Positions 43,427 to 51,624 of a stretch of 55,645 nucleotides of DNA are shown piece by piece. Under the pieces are notes generated by a model. That model was given only the letters and a program-made list of their open reading frames with translations. It had not been told where the DNA came from and did not search any database. Position 1 is the stretch's first letter. Each line of letters starts with the position of its first letter. The DNA lies in NCBI GenBank assembly GCA_964559455.1, contig CAZLHO010000014.1, positions 1 to 55,645 on the forward strand. The letters run 5' to 3'. This stretch comes from CAZLHO01 sp964559455 (lineage in GTDB: Bacteria; Krumholzibacteriota; Krumholzibacteriia; LZORAL124-64-63). The translations under genes were made by a program, and so were the position numbers.

Positions 43427-44431
43427 TCAGAGTCCGGCCGTGGCGGCGGTGAGCTCCCACTCGCGGCCGACGGCGCTGGCGGGAACGGCGACCGCTCGGC
43501 CGTTCAGCGTGACGGTCACGCCGGCGACGGAATCGAGCTTCAGGTAGAAGTAGTCGTCGCCGCCCCAGTAGGCGACGTGGCGGCCGCCGACGGTGTAGAC
43601 CCGCCCGGGAACGATCCCCGAGACGGGCACGGGACGGTCGGCGCCGGCGGGGACCGCGGCGGCCGGCTGCAGGGTGGTGCCGTCGACGGCCACGGCGATG
43701 GTCACGGGCGCGTCGCTGAGCACGCGGAGCACCAGGGCGCGGCGGCGGCCGTCGGCGAAGATCAGGGCGGGATCGCCGACGGGCGGCTCCACCGCGATTT
43801 CCGGCGCGGCGGATTCGGGCACGTCGGGAAGGTCGCGGGCCGGAGCCGGCTCGTGGTCGGCCGCGACGGCCCCGCCGTCGTCGGCCCGTCCGTCGTCGCG
43901 CTCGCCCTCGGTCACGGGCAGCGCAGCGGCGGCGACGCCTTCGTCGCCGCGAGACGCTTCGTCGGCCGGCGCATCGCCGTCGATGACCGCGGCGGCGACG
44001 GGCGGGGACTCCGGCACGCCCCCTCCCCTGCGGGCGATGCGCGACACGACGAGCACGGCCAGCAGGACGACGACGACGACGGCGCCTACCCGGCCCATGG
44101 TCCGCCAGGGCAGCCCACGCACGCGCACGACCTCGGTCTCGGTCTCCCAGGTGGGCTCGGCGTCGTCGCCGGCGGCCTCGGCGTTCAGGTGCTCGTAGGC
44201 GGCCATGAGCTCGTGCGCGGACAGGCCCAACTTCTCGGCGCAGGTGCGCAGGAAGCTGCGCACGTAGAGATCCCCGGAGAGGCAACCGTAGTCGTCGGCC
44301 TCCAGCGAGGCCAGCTGGCGCGGGGGGATCTTGGTCTGAAGGGCCATGTCCGCGACGCTCAGCCCCCTGGCCTCCCGCGCCCGCCTCAGCATCTGCCCAG
44401 GGGTCTGGAAGCCCCCGCTCGTCCCGGTCAT
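43427..44431 (-). CDS. RodZ-like membrane protein with cytoplasmic HTH domain
   Basis: 334 residues. N-terminal HTH_25 domain (~10-85: TPGQMLRRAREARGLSVADM, DLYVRSFLRTCAEKLGLSAH), one membrane segment (VGAVVVVVLLAVLVVSRIAR, ~112-132), a long acidic Ala/Asp/Glu/Pro-rich periplasmic linker, and a C-terminal beta domain (VLRVLSDAPVTIAVAVDGTT, FYLKLDSVAGVTVTLNGRAV) resembling DUF4115. This is the RodZ layout, a protein that links MreB to the envelope. The order HTH-TM-DUF4115 is clear; a cell-shape role is inferred, as mreB is not nearby. ATG at 44431 with GGAGG 6 nt upstream; between valS and uvrB. Confidence 0.85.
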   Translation of the reverse strand: MTGTSGGFQTPGQMLRRAREARGLSVADMALQTKIPPRQLASLEADDYGCLSGDLYVRSFLRTCAEKLGLSAHELMAAYEHLNAEAAGDDAEPTWETETEVVRVRGLPWRTMGRVGAVVVVVLLAVLVVSRIARRGGGVPESPPVAAAVIDGDAPADEASRGDEGVAAAALPVTEGERDDGRADDGGAVAADHEPAPARDLPDVPESAAPEIAVEPPVGDPALIFADGRRRALVLRVLSDAPVTIAVAVDGTTLQPAAAVPAGADRPVPVSGIVPGRVYTVGGRHVAYWGGDDYFYLKLDSVAGVTVTLNGRAVAVPASAVGREWELTAATAGL

Positions 44432-44454
44432 GACAACCTCCCGTCCCGGCGTGC

Positions 44455-47220
44455 TCAGGCGCCGCCCAGGGACCCGAGCCGCTGGCGCAGCGCCTCGGCC
44501 TTGGCCTCGTTCTCGACCAGCAGTTCGCGCTGGCGCGCCACCACGTCGGCGGGCGCCCGATCGGTGAAGTTCGCGTTGGCGAGCTTGCGCCGGCAGCCGT
44601 TGATCCAGCCGTCGATCTTCTGGAGTTCCGCCGCCAGCCGCTCGGTCTCGCGAGCCACGTCCACCAGCCCGGTCATCAGCAGGAAGATCTCGACGCCGGC
44701 GGCGACGCCGGTGCCGGCGGGGGCCGGATCGTCCCCGCCCGGGACGACCGTGACCTTCTCGAGCTTGGCGAGCAGGGCGATCGATTCGGCGTCGACCTCC
44801 AGGTCGGCACGCACGGCGGCCTCCCCGACCCGGAGCACGGCCTCGCCGCGACGGCCCGGCGAAACGTTCAGCTCGTTGCGCAGGTTGCGCAGCACGCCCG
44901 TGATCTCCATCACCCTCGCGAAGCGGTCGGATTCGCGGGCGAAGGGGGCGCCCGCGGCGGCCGTCGGGTAGCGCGAGCTCATCAGGTGGCCGCGCGTCGG
45001 CGGCAGGTTCGCCCACAGCTCCTCGGTGATGAAGGGCATCACCGGATGCAGCAGCTTGTAGCAGACGCCCAGCACCAGGACCGCGACCGTCAACGGCTCG
45101 GCCCTGGTCCCGTCCTCGCGCAGGCGCGGTTTGGCCGCCTCCAGATACCAGTCGCAGAATTCGTGGCGGAAGAAGTTGTAGGCCGCGTAGGCGGCGTCGT
45201 TGAGCCGGCGGCGCTCCATGTTGGCGTCGACCTCGCGCACGGTCGCGGCCAGCCGATCCAGGATCCAGCGGTCGGCGAGCACCAGGCGCTCGTCGCGCAG
45301 CGCCGCGGGAGGCGCCGCGCCGAAGACCTCCGTCCAGGCAGCGGCGACGGCGGCGGCCGGCGCGGCGGCGGCCGCGTCGGCGCCGAGCGCGCCCAGGTCG
45401 CAGTCCGCGGCCGAACCCCCGGCCGGCTCCCCCCATCCGGACCCGTCCCAGAAGCCGAGCACCAGCTTGGTCGCCTGGAAGATCTTGTTGCAGAAGTTGC
45501 GGCCGACCTCGAGCGTGGCCTCGTCGAAGAAGATGTCCTGGCCGGTGGGCGTGAGCATGATCATCGAGCAGCGCAGGGCGTCGGCGCCGTACTGGTCGAT
45601 CAGCGCGATCGGATCGGGGCTGTTGCCCAGCGACTTGCTCATCTTCCGGCCCTCGCCGTCGCGGACGATGCCGTGGAAGATCACCTCGCGGAAGGGCGGC
45701 TCCTGCAGGAAGTGGTAGGAGGCCATGATCATCCGCGCCACCCAGAAGAAGATGATGTCCGGCGCGGTCACCAGCACCGAGTTCGGGTGGAAACGGCGCA
45801 GGTCCTCGGTGGCGTCCGGCCAGCCCAGCGGCGAGAAGGTCCAGAGCCAGCTGCTGAACCAGGTGTCGAGCACGTCGGGATCCTGCACCAGCTCCACGCC
45901 GCCGCATTCGGGGCAGGCGGCGGGGGCCTCGGGCAGGCAGATCTCGGCGCCGCAGCCGCCGCAGGTCCAGACGGGGATGCGATGCCCCCACCAGAGCTGG
46001 CGTGAGATGCACCAGTCGCGGATGTTGCCCAGCCAGTTGTGGTAGACGCCCACCCAGCGCTCGGGAAAGAGGGCCACGGCGCCGTCGTCGACCGCGGCCA
46101 CGGCCGGGGCCGCCAGTTCGCCCATGCGCAGGAACCACTGCTTCGACAGATAGGGTTCGATGACCGTGCCGCAGCGGTCGTGGTGACCCACCTGGTTCAC
46201 GTTCTTCTTCTCGCCCTCGAGCAGGCCGGCCTCGGCCAGCGCCGCCAGCGCGGCCTCGCGGCATTCGTAGCGGTCCAGCCCGGCGAAGCGGCCGGCCGCG
46301 TCGTTCATGACCCCGGTCTCGTCCATGCAGATCACCCGCGGCAGGTCCTGCCGGCGCCCCACCTCGAAGTCGTTGGGGTCGTGCGCGGGGGTGATCTTGA
46401 CGAAGCCGGTGCCCTTCTCGGGATCGGCGTGGGCGTCGGCGATGATCGGGATCTCGCGGTCGGTCAGCGGCAGCTTCACCATCCTGCCGACCAGGTGCTT
46501 GCGCTCGGAGTCGTCGGGATGCACGGCCACGGCGGTGTCGCCGAACATCGTCTCGGGCCGGGTCGTGGCGACGGTCACGTGGCCGTCGCCGTCGGCCATG
46601 GGATAGCGGATGCGCCACATCGTCCCCTGCATCTCGCGATGCTCGACCTCGTCGTCGCTGAGCGCCGTGCGGCAGTGGGGGCACCAGTTGACGAGGTAGA
46701 GGTCCCGATAGATCAGGCCCTCGCGCTTCAGCTCGCAGAAGGCGTGGGCCACGGCGCGCGAGCGCGCCTCGTCCATCGTGAAAGCCTCGCGTCCCCAGTC
46801 CAGCGAGCAGCCCAGGCGGCGCAGCTGGTCGGTGATGCGGCCGTGGGTGCGTTTTTTCCAGGCCCAGGCGCGTTCCAGGAAGCCGTCGCGCCCGACGTCG
46901 GCCTTCTGCAGCCCGTCTTCGCGCAGCTGGCGCGAGACGACCTGCTCGGTGGCGATGCTGGCGTGGTCGGTGCCCGGCACCCACAGGGTGGGGCGGCCGC
47001 ACATGCGCATCCAGCGCACCAGCATGTCCTGGATCGAGTTGCCCAGGCAGTGCCCCATGTGCAGCTGACCGGTGACGTTGGGCGGCGGCAGGGTGATCAC
47101 GAAGGGATCGCCGACGGCCCCGGGATCGGGCCGGAAGAGGCCGGCCTCCTCCCAGACCCGGTACCATTTCTGTTCCAGGCCGGCGGGGTCGTATTGCGCC
47201 ATCTGGCGGATATCGTTCAC
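44455..47220 (-). CDS. valS: Valyl-tRNA synthetase
   Basis: 921 residues. Class I aminoacyl-tRNA synthetase: PPPNVTGQLHMGHCLGNSIQ (HIGH as HMGH), the editing CP1 domain with IRYPMADGDGHVTVATTRPE and TPAHDPNDFEVG, a zinc-type cluster (CGGCGAEICLPEAPAACPEC), and GRKMSKSLGNSPDP (KMSKS). The C-terminal coiled-coil tRNA arm spans the last ~70 residues. GTG at 47220 is preceded by GAGGAG 7 nt upstream and is preferred to ATG at 47202, which has no Shine-Dalgarno. First gene of the run valS-rodZ-like-uvrB-nadC-birA-coaX, with gaps of 23, 14 and 21 nt and then overlaps. Confidence 0.97.
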   Translation of the reverse strand: MNDIRQMAQYDPAGLEQKWYRVWEEAGLFRPDPGAVGDPFVITLPPPNVTGQLHMGHCLGNSIQDMLVRWMRMCGRPTLWVPGTDHASIATEQVVSRQLREDGLQKADVGRDGFLERAWAWKKRTHGRITDQLRRLGCSLDWGREAFTMDEARSRAVAHAFCELKREGLIYRDLYLVNWCPHCRTALSDDEVEHREMQGTMWRIRYPMADGDGHVTVATTRPETMFGDTAVAVHPDDSERKHLVGRMVKLPLTDREIPIIADAHADPEKGTGFVKITPAHDPNDFEVGRRQDLPRVICMDETGVMNDAAGRFAGLDRYECREAALAALAEAGLLEGEKKNVNQVGHHDRCGTVIEPYLSKQWFLRMGELAAPAVAAVDDGAVALFPERWVGVYHNWLGNIRDWCISRQLWWGHRIPVWTCGGCGAEICLPEAPAACPECGGVELVQDPDVLDTWFSSWLWTFSPLGWPDATEDLRRFHPNSVLVTAPDIIFFWVARMIMASYHFLQEPPFREVIFHGIVRDGEGRKMSKSLGNSPDPIALIDQYGADALRCSMIMLTPTGQDIFFDEATLEVGRNFCNKIFQATKLVLGFWDGSGWGEPAGGSAADCDLGALGADAAAAAPAAAVAAAWTEVFGAAPPAALRDERLVLADRWILDRLAATVREVDANMERRRLNDAAYAAYNFFRHEFCDWYLEAAKPRLREDGTRAEPLTVAVLVLGVCYKLLHPVMPFITEELWANLPPTRGHLMSSRYPTAAAGAPFARESDRFARVMEITGVLRNLRNELNVSPGRRGEAVLRVGEAAVRADLEVDAESIALLAKLEKVTVVPGGDDPAPAGTGVAAGVEIFLLMTGLVDVARETERLAAELQKIDGWINGCRRKLANANFTDRAPADVVARQRELLVENEAKAEALRQRLGSLGGA

Positions 47221-47289
47221 GAGCGTCTCCTCGCCCGGCGACCGCTGCCCCGGGACGTGCTGCGCCAACTGATGCCATGATACGGGGAT

Positions 47290-47311
47290 GGGAGCGGACG
47301 GAGCCGCTCCC
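47290..47311 (-). promoter_or_regulatory. Hairpin in the valS leader
   Basis: GGGAGCGG (47290-47297) pairs perfectly with CCGCTCCC (47304-47311) around a 6-nt loop, about 70 nt before the valS start. No T-tract and no T-box core (AGGGUGG-type antiterminator) was found, so its role, if any, is unknown. Confidence 0.35.
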
Positions 47312-47341
47312 GCGCCCGGGCAGCCAAGACCCGGACTGGCA

Positions 47342-47370
47342 ATGGTAACGCCGCCCCCCGGGGGGGTCAA
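47342..47370 (-). promoter_or_regulatory. Predicted valS promoter
   Basis: Minus strand TTGACC (47370-47365, 5/6), 17-nt spacer, TACCAT (47347-47342, 4/6), the same -10 as proposed for phzF. The spacer is almost a pure C-run/G-run palindrome. Start of transcription near 47335, leader ~115 nt. Confidence 0.52.
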
Positions 47371-47417
47371 CCCCATCCCGGACACGCTCTTCCCTTCCCC
47401 GCCGCAGGCGCTTGGAG

Positions 47418-47423
47418 TATGAT
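47418..47423 (+). promoter_or_regulatory. Possible promoter -10 for the SpoIIE-type phosphatase gene
   Basis: TATGAT (5/6 to TATAAT) on the plus strand, with a weak TTCCCC 17 nt upstream (47395-47400). Start of transcription near 47430 would exclude the in-frame GTG at 47426 and support ATG 47474 as the start of the phosphatase. The region is divergent from valS. Confidence 0.38.
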
Positions 47424-47473
47424 CGGTGGGTCCCGGGCCGCCCCGAGGCGCCCGAAAACGGAAGCGGCCGGCC

Positions 47474-50002
47474 ATGCTCGAACGCAACCCTGTCGTCGGA
47501 ACCCCCGGCGAGCGTCTCCTGCGCCGTCTCGCCCTGTATGTCCTCGCCCCCGCCCTGCTGATCCTCGAGATCCCCGTCGCCATCCACGTCGCCCAGCGCC
47601 CCGACACGGGACTGGCCGTGCACAACCTGGTGGTGGTCAGCGTGGCGCCGGCGAGCACCGGGGACCTGGCCGGCGTCAAGCCCGGGGACCGTCTGCTGAC
47701 GATCGACGGCGCCCCGCTGGCCAACATGATCGACTTCTACGTCGCCACGGCGGGCCACTACGACCTGCGCCCCCAGGACTACCTGCTGCGACGGGGCGAG
47801 GACCTGGTCGCCGTGACCGTCGGCGCCGAACGCCCCGCCCGCTCCGACGTGATCCGCGGCTACAGCATGTCCGTGGCCGGCTTCTTCTTCCTGCTGATGG
47901 GCTGGCTGGTGCTGGCGCAGCGCAACGACCCCGTCGCCCGCTACTTCTTCGCCCTCTGCGCCTGCTTCGCCTTCTTCCTGATGGACATCCCGGACTGGCC
48001 CTCGCCGACCTACATGACCTTCAAGGACATGCTGCGCGACGCCGCGATCCTGCTGCTGCCGGCCCTGGTCCTGCTCTTCTTCCTGCACTTCCCGTCGGGC
48101 GCGCGGCCGGCGCCGGGAACGGGGCGCCGGCACCGCCTGCTGCTGTGGCCGGTCGTGCCGCTGTTCCTGCTCAGCCTCTACGCCCAGGCGGCGCGGCTCG
48201 ACCCCGCCGATTCGCCCCTGGTCGCCGGGCTCCAGGCCGCGGCCACGCTCTACTTCCTGGCCTACTTCCTGGCCGGGCTGGTGGTGGTGGCGCGCAAGGT
48301 GATGCGCCGAGGCCAGCCCGTGGTGCGGACAAAGATGCGCGTGGTGCTGGTGGGACTCGTGGCGGGCTTCGCCCCCTTCCTGCTGGCCAGCGCCATGAAC
48401 ATGGCCGCTCCCGGCGCCCGGCTGCCGCTGCAGGAATGGTACGGCTTCTCGCTGATCCTGGTGCCGCTGAGCTTCGCCCTGGCGATCCTGCGCTACGGCG
48501 CGCTCGACACCGCCTACGTCGTCCGCCACAGCATCGTCTACGGCGTCCTGACCGCGGCGATCGGCCTGGGCTACGTGGTCATCGTCGTGGTGCTCGGCCA
48601 CATCCTGACCCGCTGGTTCGAGATCTCGAACACGCCCCTGGTGGTGGCGGCGGTGGCGGCCAGCGCCCTCGTCGCCCACCCCCTGCGCCGCCGGCTCGTC
48701 CGCTGGACCGAGACCCGCTTCTACCCCACTCGCCTGGCCACCCGCGACGCGATCCAGGACCTGAGCCACGAGCTCTCGCAGATCATCGACCGCCGTCGCG
48801 CCGCGCAGACCCTGATCGAACGCCTGGAGGCCCTCTACCGGCCCGGCCGGGTCGTGCTCTACGTCGTCGATGGCGAGAACCTGTCGCTGGTCGCCCGGCG
48901 CGGCGACGCGACGCCGCACGAGCCGGCGGCGTTCCCCGTCGACTCCCCCCTCTGCGCGATCCTGACCGAGCGCCACCGCCCCACCTTCGTCGAGGAGCTG
49001 GCGCCGGGCGCCACCCCGCTGCCCACGGAGACGGCGAGGCAGCTGCGCGACCTGGCCGCCCAGCTGCTGGTGCCCCTGGTCGCGCGGACCCGGCTCTGCG
49101 GCATCCTCGGCCTGGGCGCGCGCCGCGACGGCACCTTCTACACCCAGGCCGACCTGGCCAACCTGCACGTCTTCAGCCACCAGGCCGCGGCGCTGCTCGA
49201 GATCCTGCGCCTGCACGGGGACAGCCTCGAGAAGGAGCGCCTCGAGACCGAGCTCTCGCTGGCCAAGCGCATCCAGGAGAACCTGGTGCCGACCGAGCCG
49301 CTGGCGCTGCCGGGGGCCGTGCTCTGCGGCCGCATGGAATCCTGTCGCGAGGTCGGCGGCGACTACTTCGACTACTTCCAGCGGGACGCCGACACGGTGG
49401 GCTTCGCCATCGCCGACGCCGCCGGCAAGGGCATCCCGGCCGCCCTGGTGATGACCACCCTGCGCGTGGCCTTCCGCTCCACGGCCGCTCGCTACGACGA
49501 ACCGCGGACCGTCGTCGAACACCTGAACGACACCATCTGCGGCCTGGCCACCATCGGCAACTTCATCAGCTTCTTCTACGGCGTCTACGACCTGCGCCGG
49601 CGCCTGCTGCACTACTGCAACGCCGGCATGAACCAGCCCCTGCTGCTGCGCTCGGGGCGCGGCTTCAGCGAGAAGCTGAAGAAGGGCGGCCTGGTGCTGG
49701 GCATCAATCCCGAGCAGCCCTACGCCTGGGGCACGGTGGCCCTGCAGCCCGGCGACCTGCTGGTGCTCTACACCGACGGGCTGACCGAGGAGACCGACGG
49801 CGCCGGCGAATTCTACGGCGAGGAGCGCCTGGAGCACGCCGTGAAGGCCGCGGCGGGCGGGGGAATCGAGACCATCCGCGCCTCGATTTTCGCCAGCGTG
49901 GAGGAGTTCAGCGGCGGGGAGCAGTCCGACGACCGCACCTTGTTGTTGTTGCGCGTCAACGACTTGCCCGAGAATCAGGATTCCCGGCATCATTCTGGCT
50001 AA
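47474..50002 (+). CDS. Membrane PDZ-GAF serine phosphatase (SpoIIE/RsbU PP2C family)
   Basis: 842 residues. First membrane segment (ALYVLAPALLILEIPVAIHV), then an extracytoplasmic PDZ domain (VSVAPASTGDLAGVKPGDRL, ~45-115), about seven membrane helices (~130-395), a cytosolic GAF-like domain (~430-580, VLYVVDGENLSLVARRGD), a short coiled helix (EKERLETELSLAKRIQENL) and a C-terminal PP2C/SpoIIE domain (~600-830) with EVGGDYFDYF, IADAAGKGIPAALVMTTLR, YCNAGMNQPLLLR, LLVLYTDGLTEETDG and SDDRTLLLLR. It should dephosphorylate an anti-anti-sigma type partner in response to an envelope signal. No anti-sigma genes are adjacent. The ATG at 47474 has a weak GGAAG upstream. Confidence 0.9.
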   Translation: MLERNPVVGTPGERLLRRLALYVLAPALLILEIPVAIHVAQRPDTGLAVHNLVVVSVAPASTGDLAGVKPGDRLLTIDGAPLANMIDFYVATAGHYDLRPQDYLLRRGEDLVAVTVGAERPARSDVIRGYSMSVAGFFFLLMGWLVLAQRNDPVARYFFALCACFAFFLMDIPDWPSPTYMTFKDMLRDAAILLLPALVLLFFLHFPSGARPAPGTGRRHRLLLWPVVPLFLLSLYAQAARLDPADSPLVAGLQAAATLYFLAYFLAGLVVVARKVMRRGQPVVRTKMRVVLVGLVAGFAPFLLASAMNMAAPGARLPLQEWYGFSLILVPLSFALAILRYGALDTAYVVRHSIVYGVLTAAIGLGYVVIVVVLGHILTRWFEISNTPLVVAAVAASALVAHPLRRRLVRWTETRFYPTRLATRDAIQDLSHELSQIIDRRRAAQTLIERLEALYRPGRVVLYVVDGENLSLVARRGDATPHEPAAFPVDSPLCAILTERHRPTFVEELAPGATPLPTETARQLRDLAAQLLVPLVARTRLCGILGLGARRDGTFYTQADLANLHVFSHQAAALLEILRLHGDSLEKERLETELSLAKRIQENLVPTEPLALPGAVLCGRMESCREVGGDYFDYFQRDADTVGFAIADAAGKGIPAALVMTTLRVAFRSTAARYDEPRTVVEHLNDTICGLATIGNFISFFYGVYDLRRRLLHYCNAGMNQPLLLRSGRGFSEKLKKGGLVLGINPEQPYAWGTVALQPGDLLVLYTDGLTEETDGAGEFYGEERLEHAVKAAAGGGIETIRASIFASVEEFSGGEQSDDRTLLLLRVNDLPENQDSRHHSG

Positions 50003-50085
50003 GGTTGCGCTCGGCGGCGCCGATTTCCTTTAGGGAAGCCCGGCGACCGCCGGAGCAACATTAACCTGGCCGGGAGGGATCACCG

Positions 50086-50151
50086 ATGACACACACGGAA
50101 GTGGTGATCGTTCTCTCCATCATCGACATCCTTTGGTGGTTGAGGAAATGA
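50086..50151 (+). CDS. Predicted 21-residue hydrophobic micropeptide
   Basis: An ATG at 50086 with an excellent GGGAGGG Shine-Dalgarno ~7 nt upstream opens a 21-codon frame ending in TGA. The product starts MTHTEVVIV, has a hydrophobic middle with one Asp, then tandem Trp and a basic end (LWWLRK). It looks like a short membrane-inserting peptide. It lies 83 nt after the phosphatase stop and 16 nt before a strong hairpin, and no plus-strand gene follows, so a leader-peptide role is unlikely. It could be a small membrane protein or a type I toxin-like peptide. Expression is not proven. Confidence 0.5.
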   Translation: MTHTEVVIVLSIIDILWWLRK

Positions 50152-50167
50152 TCAAGACGCACGAGTG

Positions 50168-50207
50168 AGGTCCCCGGTCAGACGTCGCGACGACAGGCCG
50201 GGGACCT
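50168..50207 (+). terminator. Hairpin after the micropeptide
   Basis: AGGTCCCCGG (50168-50177) pairs perfectly with CCGGGGACCT (50198-50207); the 20-nt loop holds a CGTCGCGACG palindrome, and TCTCTGT follows. Probably ends the phosphatase/micropeptide transcript. Confidence 0.6.
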
Positions 50208-50235
50208 TCTCTGTCCGCCTCCCGACCACGAAAGC

Positions 50236-50263
50236 AAGGCGCCGGCGACAACGCCGGCGCCTT
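50236..50263. terminator. Bidirectional intrinsic terminator
   Basis: A perfect 12-bp stem, AAGGCGCCGGCG (50236-50247) with CGCCGGCGCCTT (50252-50263), and an ACAA loop (TTGT on the other strand). CTTCTTCGTCCTT follows on the plus strand; GCTTTCG follows on the minus strand. It lies 30 nt after the groES-like stop and can stop transcripts from both sides. Confidence 0.75.
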
Positions 50264-50293
50264 CTTCGTCCTTCGGCTGCTTCTCGAACCGGG

Positions 50294-50689
50294 CTAGGGC
50301 TTCCCGCCGGAGCGGTCGTCGATCCAGTCCTCGCGCACCAGCACCAGCACCGCGGCGTTGGGCACGATCAGGTACTGCGCGCCCTCGAAGGTGATCTCGA
50401 CCGCGGCCTTGCGCATGAAGAGGACGAAGTCGCCCTCCTGGGCCTGCATCGGCACGTAGCGCGGCTCGCCGGGCTCGCCGCGGCTGCGCCAGGGCTCCTC
50501 GTGGGCCTCGGCCAGGTCGGGAATCGGCAGGCCCGGCCCCACGGTCACCACCCAGCCCGCCTGGGCCATGCGCGAACTGACGGCGGTGGCGGGCAGGTAG
50601 AGCCCGGTGTTCGTGCGCTCCTCACCCTCTTCGGGGCGGACGAGCAGGCGGTCCCCCACCACGATCAGGCGCTTCTTCAGCGGCGACAT
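50294..50689 (-). CDS. Divergent GroES-like (Cpn10) protein
   Basis: 131 residues. The Cpn10 beta-barrel is recognisable: VVGDRLLVRPEEGEERTNTG (barrel start and mobile loop, GLYLP in place of the usual GGIVL), AGWVVTVGPG, QEGDFVLFMRKAAVEITFEG and YLIVPNAAVLVLV. An insert of about 25 residues (DLAEAHEEPWRSRGEPGEP) lies where GroES has a short turn, and the protein is longer than typical (~95). No groEL is nearby. ATG at 50689 lies 4 nt after the tlpA stop with GGTGA upstream, making it the last gene of the thiol-redox operon. A co-chaperonin role is possible but not certain. Confidence 0.78.
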   Translation of the reverse strand: MSPLKKRLIVVGDRLLVRPEEGEERTNTGLYLPATAVSSRMAQAGWVVTVGPGLPIPDLAEAHEEPWRSRGEPGEPRYVPMQAQEGDFVLFMRKAAVEITFEGAQYLIVPNAAVLVLVREDWIDDRSGGKP

Positions 50690-50693
50690 CGCG

Positions 50694-51248
50694 TCACCCC
50701 CCGGAGCTGGCGGCCTCCAGGATGGCCGCCCTGTAGACGTCCTTCTCCTGGTAGCCGACGAACTTGCGCACCACCTTGCCCTGCTTGTCCAGGACGAAGG
50801 TCGTGGGGATGCCGCGGACGCCGCCGAAGTCGCGGTCCACCTTGCCGTCGGTGAGCACGATCGGGAAGGTCAGGCCGTTCTTCTCGACGAAGGGGGCGAC
50901 GATCGCGGCGCCCTGCTGGTCGGTGGCGATGCCGACGACGCGGACGCCCTTGCCGGCGAATTCCTCGTGGAGCTCCTGGAGGTGCGGCAGCGCCTTGCGG
51001 CAGGGAGGGCACCAGGTGGCCCAGAAGTCGACCACGACGACCTCGCCGCGCAGGTCGGCCAGGCGCAGCGTGTTGCCGGACAGATCCTGCAGGGAGAAAT
51101 CGTAGCTGGGCTCCTCGGCGGCCGCGGCGCCCGCGCCGGCGGCGGTCTGATCGGCCGCGGCCTCGTCGCCGCCGCCGCAGCCGGCGGCCAGAAGCAGCGC
51201 GGTCAGGGCCAGGAAGGTCAGGGAAGTCGTGCGCGTCTTGCGGAACAT
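50694..51248 (-). CDS. TlpA-family thiol:disulfide lipoprotein
   Basis: 184 residues. Lipoprotein signal with LTALLLAAGC (Cys24), a short Ala/Gly/Glu linker and a thioredoxin-fold TlpA domain: FSLQDLSGNTLRLADLRGEV, DFWATWCPPCRKALPHLQEL (active Cys80, Cys83) and the cis-Pro loop GGVRGIPTTFVLDKQGKV. Likely a periplasmic reductant or thiol peroxidase-like partner fed by the nearby DsbD. ATG at 51248 has GGAGGAAA upstream. 21 nt after trx. Confidence 0.93.
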   Translation of the reverse strand: MFRKTRTTSLTFLALTALLLAAGCGGGDEAAADQTAAGAGAAAAEEPSYDFSLQDLSGNTLRLADLRGEVVVVDFWATWCPPCRKALPHLQELHEEFAGKGVRVVGIATDQQGAAIVAPFVEKNGLTFPIVLTDGKVDRDFGGVRGIPTTFVLDKQGKVVRKFVGYQEKDVYRAAILEAASSGG

Positions 51249-51269
51249 GGATTTCCTCCGGTGTCGCTC

Positions 51270-51593
51270 CTAGAGCAGTTTGTCGATCGTCTCGATCATC
51301 TTGGCCTTGGCGGCCGTGCCGATCTGGGTCGCCTTCACCTGGCCGTCCTTCATGAAGAGCACCGTCGGCACCGACATGACGCGGAACTTCTGCGCCGAAT
51401 TCCGGGCCTTGTCGACGTCGACGTGGGCGACCTTCACCCGGCCGGCGTAGTCGGCGGCCAACTCGGCGACGATGGGTTCGAGCTGCTTGCAGGGTCCGCA
51501 CCAGGCGGCGCTGAAGTCGACCAAGACGGGCAGCTCGCTGTTCATGATCTCGGCCTCGAAGTCATCGTCGGTGACGTGGATCAGTTCGCTCAT
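51270..51593 (-). CDS. trxA: Thioredoxin
   Basis: 107 residues, textbook thioredoxin: VLVDFSAAWCGPCKQLEPIV (Cys32, Cys35), VAHVDVDKARNSAQKFRVMS and VPTVLFMKDGQVKATQIG with the cis-Pro. No signal peptide, so cytoplasmic. It could supply electrons to the DsbD in the same operon. ATG at 51593 with GGGAGG upstream; 31 nt after dsbD. Confidence 0.95.
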   Translation of the reverse strand: MSELIHVTDDDFEAEIMNSELPVLVDFSAAWCGPCKQLEPIVAELAADYAGRVKVAHVDVDKARNSAQKFRVMSVPTVLFMKDGQVKATQIGTAAKAKMIETIDKLL

Positions 51594-51624
51594 GGTTCCT
51601 CCCGACCCGCCGCGGCGGCGGGCC

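Noticed and set aside
47221..47341. T-box riboswitch before valS
   Set aside because: No antiterminator core or terminator was found in the leader; only one simple hairpin.
44432..49993. The RodZ-like frame stays open upstream through valS and part of the phosphatase gene
   Set aside because: The extension runs across real genes on both strands; only the part from ATG 44431 with its Shine-Dalgarno and HTH domain is supported.
50086..50151. The micropeptide as a tryptophan attenuation leader because of tandem Trp codons
   Set aside because: No trp or other plus-strand gene follows; the next gene is convergent and behind a bidirectional terminator.
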